Positions 57,276 to 64,000 of a DNA stretch of 64,000 bases are shown piece after piece. A model generated the notes under the pieces. The model saw only the letters and a list, made by a program, of their open reading frames with translations, ran no database searches and was not told the DNA's origin. The position numbers were made by a program, and so were the translations under genes. Every line of letters begins with the position of its first letter. The stretch's first letter is position 1. The stretch lies in NCBI RefSeq assembly GCF_011075055.1, contig NW_025401096.1:496001-560000 (forward strand). The letters run 5' to 3'. The DNA is from Mangifera indica (lineage: Eukaryota; Streptophyta; Magnoliopsida; Sapindales; Anacardiaceae).

Positions 57276-57990
57276 CTATGTCAAATATTTTTACTATAAA
57301 TACATAAAAGAGACCAAATAATTATTTCCCACCAAAGGTTTGATGAAACGACAAATTGTTACCTTTTAAGTTTTAATAACTAATTTCTCATATGTCATTC
57401 ACTTTTTTTAAATTTGTTGAGTTTTCTTAGAAATGATTATTTTACCATTTTATTAAAATTAGAAAACCCCATTAACACTTAATATAAATATCAAATTACC
57501 AATATATTATTACCAGTTTTACAATTTACCACTAAAACTCCAAAAAAATATATTAAAACTTTAACTAACTTTAAAATGTTGTATTTTGCTAAGTTGTTTG
57601 GGGTATAATTACCACTTTGAAAATACTGAGGGGTATATTGAATTTTAAAAAATTCAAAAACATTTTAATTTTTTTTTATGAATTTTTAGAAACCCCCTAA
57701 AATTTTTCAATAACCTTAATAGTTTTATAAATTACAATTTCCTCTAAAATTTTGAAAAAGAAATTTAAAAAAATAAAAATAGTAAGAGAAAAGTGAATAT
57801 AAAAAGAATAAGAGGAAAAAAAAATAGAAAAATAGAAAAATTTATGCAAAATGATATTCTACCCTTTGATTTAATGGATTTCACAAATAGAAGTGACCTA
57901 CAAACTATTATAGTGTCTACTAACTTGTTTTTTTAATTAATGGATGGTAAAATTACTATTTTACCCTTATATGTTATTTTTTTAAACAAA
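57276..57990. repeat. Dispersed non-coding repeat, longest copy
   Basis: It starts around ATTATTTCCCACCAAAGGTTTGATGAAA (about 57322). The same opening occurs at 21810 and 29440. Toward the right, GATTTAATGGATTTCAC (about 57879) and TACTATTTTACCCTTATATG (about 57952) look like terminal or subterminal sequence. There is no coding content. It is probably a non-autonomous DNA element with unresolved ends. Confidence 0.5.
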
Positions 57991-57999
57991 GTTTGATTT

Positions 58000-58190
58000 T
58001 GGGGGAGAATTCGAGTTGAACCTAAGCCACAAGTTCAAACTTTGAATTCGAATTGAACATGAGTCAAACCATTTTTTCATTGGAGTTGAACTTAAACTAC
58101 TTTTTGGCTTAATAAACTCAAATTGAACTCAAGTCAAACAACTTTTTAGTCAAGTCAAACTCGAGTTTGACTCGATTTATATTCATCCCT
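58000..58190. mobile_element. MITE-like GAACTCGAGTC-rich element, partial
   Basis: A block of about 190 bp is dense in GAGTTGAAC, CAAACTCGAGTTTGACTCG and related words and ends ATATTCATCCCTAC. In composition and terminal style it resembles the hAT-like MITE at 10015-10313, but no clear inverted repeat or target duplication was found. Confidence 0.4.
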
Positions 58191-58466
58191 ACAAGTGAGA
58201 GACATAGAGTGGAGGGTAAGACAAAATCAAAGACTACATGTATCGATCATGATTTGTACAGATTTATATTCTTAGTTTGATAATTTTGATACACAACTCA
58301 AAAAATCCCCAACATTTTATATCATTTTTCATATTTTATTACAAAATTTAAAACTTATATTTAACACACCACAAAGAAGAAATACACAGTCAATTAATAA
58401 AAGGTTTTGAGCTAATGGTCCTATATATAGCTCAATATGAAAAAGTTCCATATTTGAAATTGAAAT

Positions 58467-59870
58467 TACTATTAGTGTATGCCTTAAGAACCATTCATAT
58501 TACTGGTTTCAGGGTATTTTATCTTCTATATATATGTAATAATTTATTAATAAAAAAAAGAGTTCTTTTATTCATATACATAAATTGCTTATTTTATTTG
58601 CTTTAATATAAAGTATATATGTGAACTATTTGAATAATTCACTTAGAATATAAAATTGGATTATCAAATTATTTCCTACAGACGTGATATAAGTTCGGTA
58701 ATAACATCACATAGTATGCATATTGAATACCTCATTAGGGCATTAGTATGATTAACAGTTAGTGAACCGTTTTATGAACATGACCAATAATGATAAGTCG
58801 CATAGTCATTAAATCATAGTCAATGACTTATTGTATGATTATACTAGTGGACAAAGTAATCATTTAACCTGACATATCATGTTTGAATCCGATACAGATG
58901 CATATAGTTCATATGGTGTATAAATACTGGACTAATCATATTCTTCATAAAAGGCCTTGTCGGTCATGTGTTGCTTATATGAAAAGACAAATGATGATCA
59001 AAACAGGATCCGTTGGCTTAAAGTTATTGGATTCAGAGCATCCCTTAGCTCGATCCGATTTTAATTTTCTAAATGAATGTTGATAAATATTGAAAACCAA
59101 AATCTCTAGTTAGAGTACAATATAAGTCATACGAAAGTTGTTCGTGATGATGCATTCCAAATATATCAATCAATGATTCGTATAGTATTGAGATTAGGGT
59201 TTTGACATACCATAAGAGTGAACTTGATTAGGATTAGACAATAGAAAGACCTTACCTACACAAAATGTACGATTGAGGAATTAGGTTTGTTAGAATGTCT
59301 CTTCATTGTGGTTTAAGGGTTATGACATCGTGGAGTTTTACATGACATGATGAATGGGGTAGAATGTATATGTGCCCTAAATGTTTAATGCATGATTTAA
59401 TTTAGCGTGATTAAATGATAAACTATGCATTAATGTCAACTAGCATTTAATTGTAATTAAGTGTAAGAAATGATTTTAAGTTGACATAAAATGAATATAT
59501 TGATATAATATAAATAAGGGATGCAAAATGTTCGTGTACCCAAATATGATCATGACACAATTTAAATATTTGATTTAAAATTAACAAGATAAGAAATATA
59601 TTGATATAATATGAATTAGGGATGTAAAATATTACATTTACCCATTTTCAATCATAGACTAAATTAGGTAAAAGTTATCTAAAATAAATATTAGGAATAT
59701 TTACATCATATGCATTATGTCATTTGTGCTTAAATGCTTGAACCAATGCATTTTTATTATATTTTTAATTGATATGATCAAATTAGTTGATTAGTATTTA
59801 TTTGGTTTATGAATGAGGGTTATGCATGACTTGAAGAGGTGCGATCGTGTTAGGCTATATGTTTCATCTC
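58467..59870 (+). mobile_element. Inverted fragment of the copia 3 family (LTR piece plus leader piece)
   Basis: 58467-59350 is the reverse complement counterpart of the copia 3 LTR: it begins TTAGTGTATGCC, the LTR start on this strand, and carries GATCAAAACAGGATCCGTTG and ATAAGTCGCATAGTCATTAAAT. 59640-59760 matches the complement of the copia 3 leader at about 40310-40410 (TTATCTAAAATAAATATTAGG). The end of the LTR, the PBS and all coding parts are deleted. The family is thus present in both orientations. Confidence 0.75.
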
Positions 59871-60889
59871 TCAAGTTGAACTATGACCTGCTCAGTCATT
59901 ATGGAACCACTCTATGATTCCTAGCTAGTGTGACCACACAAACTCTAAGGTCAATTGTGTCTTACTCCATCACTAAGGAATCGCTCTTCAAATTCCTAAC
60001 TGGAGTGATCATATCGTCTATTGGTGAAAACATCATCATTTGAAAACTATGTCTGTAGCTATACACTTACTCGATTAGACTGGATCATATATAGGGATTT
60101 GACACTTTAGTCATGTGAGCTCTCTTTCTACTCCACTGCACTAAAACAAGATCTTAGTTTAGCTCTACTACAAGCAAGTACTCCAAGTACATACTTCTAC
60201 CTAGATTATGTATTAAAATGATGTGTTATCTTAAAACATTTCCCATAACATTTGTAGTAGTAAAATAAATGAATGGTATTTAATTAAAATCCCATAATCC
60301 CCAAAAGTGTGAGTATTGAATAAAACATAAATATAAATATCATTTAATCCAGTTTTTGAAGAAAAACCCAATGTAAAAAACAATTACAAAGTAGGTCCAA
60401 TGTAAATGTAACAAATAATAAGGTCCACATAGGCAAATGATAGAAATGTCTTTTGTCATGCAATGTCTCAAACTGATCTGCTGGCTCTATTACCACCTTA
60501 CTGTTCAAAGATCCTACCTAAAAAATCATAAGAAAATATGGTGAGTGAAACATACTCAATAAGTAGAAGACCTCTTAGTCACATGCACATAGCAATAAGA
60601 CAATATATAAGTCAAATCATTATGTGTCTTATCTAGTTGTGGTATTCTAGATGTTTACACCAATATTTTAGATGCACATCAAATATCTTGGCACCTTATG
60701 CCTCAAATCCAAATGTTTGTGTCATCATAAATGATTAATACTAAACAATGTATATTGACATCCCAAATGTCTAATGAAAACATATGACATCTTCGATGAC
60801 ACCTATAGGTATACACTGCATATATGTCAATCAAGCTTAGGGCTAAAGTCACACAGACTAGTCTTGATGCTTTCAATAGCCATATTACA
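59871..60889. other. Intergenic, possible gypsy LTR; no gene recognised
   Basis: No gene. At about 59905-60015 a pair of similar segments (ACCACTCTATGATTCCTAGCTAGTGTGACCAC and TCGCTCTTCAAATTCCTAACTGGAGTGATCA) forms a weak direct repeat. 60540-60600 (GGTGAGTGAAACATACTCAATAAGTAGAAGAC) resembles sequence in large plant gypsy LTRs read on the minus strand, so the area from here to the window end may be one such LTR interrupted by the TRIM-like element. Confidence 0.35.
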
Positions 60890-61075
60890 TATAGCTTATG
60901 GCATAATCACATTGCACATAGCTTAGTGATAAATCACAATGCATATAACTTAGTGATAAGTCATACTTCATATAGGTCAGTGACGAGTCACACTGCACAC
61001 CACTTGATGATGAATCCATATTCCACTAAGTTTGGTAAAGTAATCGCACTACATATAGCTTGGTGGTAAGAGTAA
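60890..61075. repeat. 27-bp minisatellite
   Basis: CTTAGTGAT and variants recur at 60922, 60949, 60976 and 61003, a period of 27 bp, with further degenerate units at both sides. Because 27 is a multiple of three, the plus-strand open frame across it (60824-61069) shows a 9-residue repeat (HIAHSLVIN and similar). There is no sign that it is a real gene. Confidence 0.88.
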
Positions 61076-61462
61076 GGTAATACATTGTTTAAGTTTTTAA
61101 CTCGAAATCTCTCTAGTCTAAGTCCATGTTATCATCCTCATGGTTTGACATACCCATAATGATTTCCATCACATATTACTTTCATTAGGGTCTTATCTTT
61201 TATCCACCTTTTATTCATCCCTTATAGGAGTATAATAATCATTACCATTCTTACACCTAAACATTACTCTTATTCTAAACCTTTTTTTTTTTCCATTTTC
61301 CCCAATTATACATAGGGGTATGTCCTCTATACATGAAGGTATATGAATCCTACCTACACGACCACAAAATCACATAACATAGGCATGCAATCCAGGTTGA
61401 CATACATAATTGTGTGTCCCATACAACACAAGCATGGATCCATTCTTAAATTGACACACCCG

Positions 61463-61708
61463 TGTGATACCCTTAGACAAATTCCACATTAGTAAAAGAT
61501 GAGAGAGATGCTAGGTCTATTTGTATTTTTTATATGTATCCCATATCCATTAGAGATATGAGGATTTAACTAGTTAAATAGCCTATAAACTTCTTAAACT
61601 GTCAAGACGTGTTTTGGATTGTAAAGCCTAAAAACAAATGATAAACTATGTATTCAAAGTGGAAAATATCCTAATAGTGGGTTAGGTTATTAGACTGGGG
61701 ATATTACA
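61463..61708 (+). repeat. 5' LTR of the TRIM-like element
   Basis: Aligned with 62789-63042. Ends GGGATATTACA directly before the primer site. Confidence 0.8.
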
Positions 61709-61710
61709 AA

Positions 61711-61722
61711 TAGTATCAAAGT
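61711..61722 (+). other. Decayed primer-binding site of the TRIM-like element
   Basis: TAGTATCAAAGT differs from TGGTATCAGAGC at three positions, all transitions, and lies two bases after the LTR. Confidence 0.65.
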
Positions 61723-62788
61723 AGCTCCATGTGTCTTCTTACATGATGGTGAGGTAAACCTCAATGAGGACGTTAAGTCCTTGATGTATTCTCGGCCACT
61801 TCTCCAACTTTAGCTTTCAAGTCTCTATCAAATCTTCATTTGGCTCCAGCCACCATTGAGAATGAGGGAAAAGCTCTATGCAAGTCCAAAGAACCTTTGG
61901 ACTCTCCAATTTGGCCCAACTTTACTTTTGGGTGCACTCTCATTACTTGCATCCAAGGCCTTAATGAGATGGAAGCTTAAATAAGTCCAAAAAGCCAACT
62001 ACAAGCCCACTTTGAAGCCCAAGTAGATAAGGCAGCCATCCATCACTTAAATTGGAGCCTAAGATGCCATAAAGCCCATTTAGTTGAATTGCAACTAAAA
62101 GGAAGCAAGTAACTTTAGTTGGTGGACATAGTTCCACATTTTAAGGAAAAGTTGTTCCCTTTTGTTAGTTTCTTCATTAATGTGGTATGACCTTGGTTTA
62201 AATGAATGGTTGAGCTTAAATGAAGGGCAAAGCTTCCATGTCAAATTAATGCCCAATTTTTGCCACCACTTGCTCTTGTATATGAAGTAGATTTTCACTT
62301 GTAAAAAGTTAGACTTATTTGATAATGAAATATTCAAGTAAAGCTTTGTAGCTTTTCTTTAGTTGCTTTTTCCTTTATCCAATTCATCTTGGAGGAAGAA
62401 TTGGTGGTGGACGACCCCAAGGTTGGTAGAAATTTCCTTTATGCCTTGGTTAACTTTCTTGTTACCCTTGAAATCCAAAGTGTGAATGTGTGTTGTATGC
62501 CCGGATACTATTCACAGTATGTAATTTTGCCATTTTTAGATTTTGCCATCAAACTTTGAAACAAGTTTTGAATGCCTTGTTGATTGAGTTGTGATTGGTA
62601 TAATATATCATTAGAAAGCTCTTTGAATACCCTTTCCAATGATATTTTCCTTTGTATGTTTTGGAGGTCATTTGAATGGTTAAATTGGAAGACAAAGTGC
62701 TGTTGTGCCATATGAACATTAATTTCCAGATTTGAGTTTGTGAATTATTGCATTGCCTTGATGGATATGCACCAGTCCTATAAGAAGG

Positions 62789-63042
62789 TGTATATGATAC
62801 CTTTAGGCAAATCCCATATCAACAAAATATAGTAGAGATGTTGGGTCTATGTATACTCTGTCTATATATCCCATATCGGTTAGGGGTGTGAGGATTTGAC
62901 TAGTTAAATAACCTATAAGCTCTTTAAACTGTTAAGATGTGTTTTAGGTTATAAAAGCTAGAAACAAAATCATAATGGATTATATATTCAAAAGGGATAA
63001 TATCCTAACAATGGGCCTTGTTATTAGACTAGGGATGTTACA
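62789..63042 (+). repeat. 3' LTR of the TRIM-like element
   Basis: Begins TGTATATGATACC after a purine-rich AAGAAGG and ends GGGATGTTACA. Confidence 0.8.
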
Positions 63043-64000
63043 CACCTATGATTGAACCTACACAGAACTATTTTCCTAATTATACATAATCGTGTATGTA
63101 ATCATACATAGGTGTATAGTATGTTTTCTAGAATTTGTTTTCACTTGTTATACCGATTTCCAGTCACCAAAAACCATGCTATAATGATCTAACTTCATTA
63201 AGGAGTATCTAAGACACGATCTTAAATCAAAATAACAACATCAGTTCTTTAAATTAATAAATTGTACCATGTTTCATGGAAAATCATGTTTAACTAAAGT
63301 TTGATAATTATAGGTCCAAGTGACAACACCTTTAACTCAAAATGTCAATAAATGATAGTCTAGAATATTGTCTCATAACTCACCAATCATAACAATAAGG
63401 CATAAACTACTACATGTATCCACGCACAAATGACAACAACCTTAATATAATAGGAAATTTTCATATTCAAATGCATGTATGTACAACCATATCTACTATA
63501 ATCTTGAAATATGTTATCCAATGATCATGATCATTATATGAATACACCAAAGCCATATCAATTTTCATAGTAGATACCACACATTTAATAAGGAATGGAA
63601 ATCACCAATTTACCTTTCTTCCAGTGTTCGCACATTCTTCGCGTGGCAAGAATCCTTTCCAATAAACCTCAAATGGCTTCTTTGCTGCTAATCCTCCCCT
63701 TAATTCTCTCAACTCTTTTAGTTTTTTTGGAGGTAAGGTAAGAATAATGAGCCAAAATCTATTTAGATTTATTTTATTTTTACTTATAATGCATGATATA
63801 CGATCATGTAGACCATATACACAGGTGTGTGTATCATTACCTAATACTGCAAAATTGATCCTTATCCAAAATTCAAATACGTTGACTAGACACGGGTGTG
63901 TACACCAATATACAAAAACGTATATATCTTTCAAACTTAACTATTTTTATGCTTCATATAATAAAAAAGCTATTTTGCCCTTGCCAACATATACACGAGT
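63043..64000. other. Intergenic or LTR-derived, no gene recognised
   Basis: No gene. 63600-63730 has a C/T-rich, slightly more GC-balanced composition (CTTCCAGTGTTCGCACATTC, CTTAATTCTCTCAACTC) of the type found in gypsy LTRs. The 110-codon minus-strand frame at 63934-63602 matches nothing I recognise. Confidence 0.4.

Larger units (their letters stand above)
61463..63042 (+). mobile_element. Small LTR retroelement (TRIM-like), 1.6 kb, non-coding
   Basis: Two direct repeats of about 250 bp, 61463-61708 and 62789-63042, share TGATACC, a CCCATATC-TTAG-G segment, GAGGATTT-ACTAGTTAAATA-CCTATAA and the end TTATTAGACT-GGGAT-TTACA. Just after the first is TAGTATCAAAGT (61711-61722), a decayed tRNA-Met primer site. 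The 1.08-kb interior has no gag or pol. This fits a terminal-repeat retrotransposon in miniature or a small non-autonomous LTR element. Target duplication is unclear (CACCC at 61457 and CACCT at 63043 are close to the ends). Confidence 0.8.

Noticed and set aside
1..64000. tRNA or rRNA genes
   Set aside because: I saw no cloverleaf-like segment with A and B boxes and no rRNA core sequence; a covariance-model search would be needed to exclude short ones.

Overview
This window looks like eudicot nuclear DNA. It is very AT-rich, has long intergenic stretches without open frames, and is packed with decayed plant-type LTR retrotransposons (Ty1/copia, and Ty3/gypsy of at least two kinds), hAT DNA transposons, MITE-like elements and microsatellites. 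No tRNA, rRNA, CRISPR or bacterial-type operon is visible. The species cannot be told from the sequence alone.

Only one intact protein-coding gene is convincing: an intronless, secreted pectin-methylesterase/invertase inhibitor (PMEI) family gene on the minus strand at 26922-27593. Its upstream region belongs to a local segmental duplication. A second copy at 29748-31000 keeps the first ~28 codons of the PMEI gene and its promoter region. It then runs into a broken nodulin-like/NFD4-type MFS transporter pseudogene at 30862-32107. More diverged pieces of the same unit lie at 45235-46035 and 47860-48160.

Layout: 1-4760 holds a degenerate Ty3/gypsy element (+) with primer-binding site (PBS), gag, RT, RNase H and integrase. 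It is fused at about 4780 to a 3'-truncated copia element (-), 'copia 1', reaching about 9130. At 10015-10313 is a hAT-like MITE with an 8-bp target duplication, its right end caught in a 201-bp tandem duplication. From 11743 to 21491 is 'copia 4' (+). Its gag-pol frame is split by a 5.5-kb hAT element (12749-18237), which itself carries what looks like a solo LTR (15677-18117). At 22140-23741 is a Tat/Athila-type gypsy LTR with its PBS (-), and at 24057-24298 a hAT transposase fragment. At 26900-32100 is the PMEI/NFD4-like duplicated block. From 32590 to 42544 is a structurally complete copia element (-), 'copia 3', with LTRs of about 1.6 kb; a 1.13-kb non-autonomous hAT-like element with a perfect 8-bp duplication sits in its leader. 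At 43130-44640 is the 3' end of 'copia 5' (+). From 45235 to 48160 are copies of the duplicated unit, an LTR relic and a gypsy gag relic. From 48262 to 57270 is a structurally complete copia element (-), 'copia 2', with a 5-bp target duplication. From 57276 to 64000 are dispersed repeats, an inverted copy of copia 3-family LTR and leader, a 27-bp minisatellite and a small TRIM-like LTR element (61463-63042).

The elements do not form a pathway; they record successive nested insertions. All coding parts of the elements are broken by stops and frameshifts. In three copia elements the reverse-transcriptase YVDD box reads YVND, and in two of them both leading cysteines of the gag zinc knuckle read as tyrosine. 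Both changes are G-to-A on the coding strand, as expected from decay of methylated, silenced DNA. I found no convincing new biological system. The most distinctive items are a perfect 42-bp inverted repeat at 29566-29662, the PMEI/NFD4-like duplication with insertion differences between copies, and the precisely datable nested insertions.
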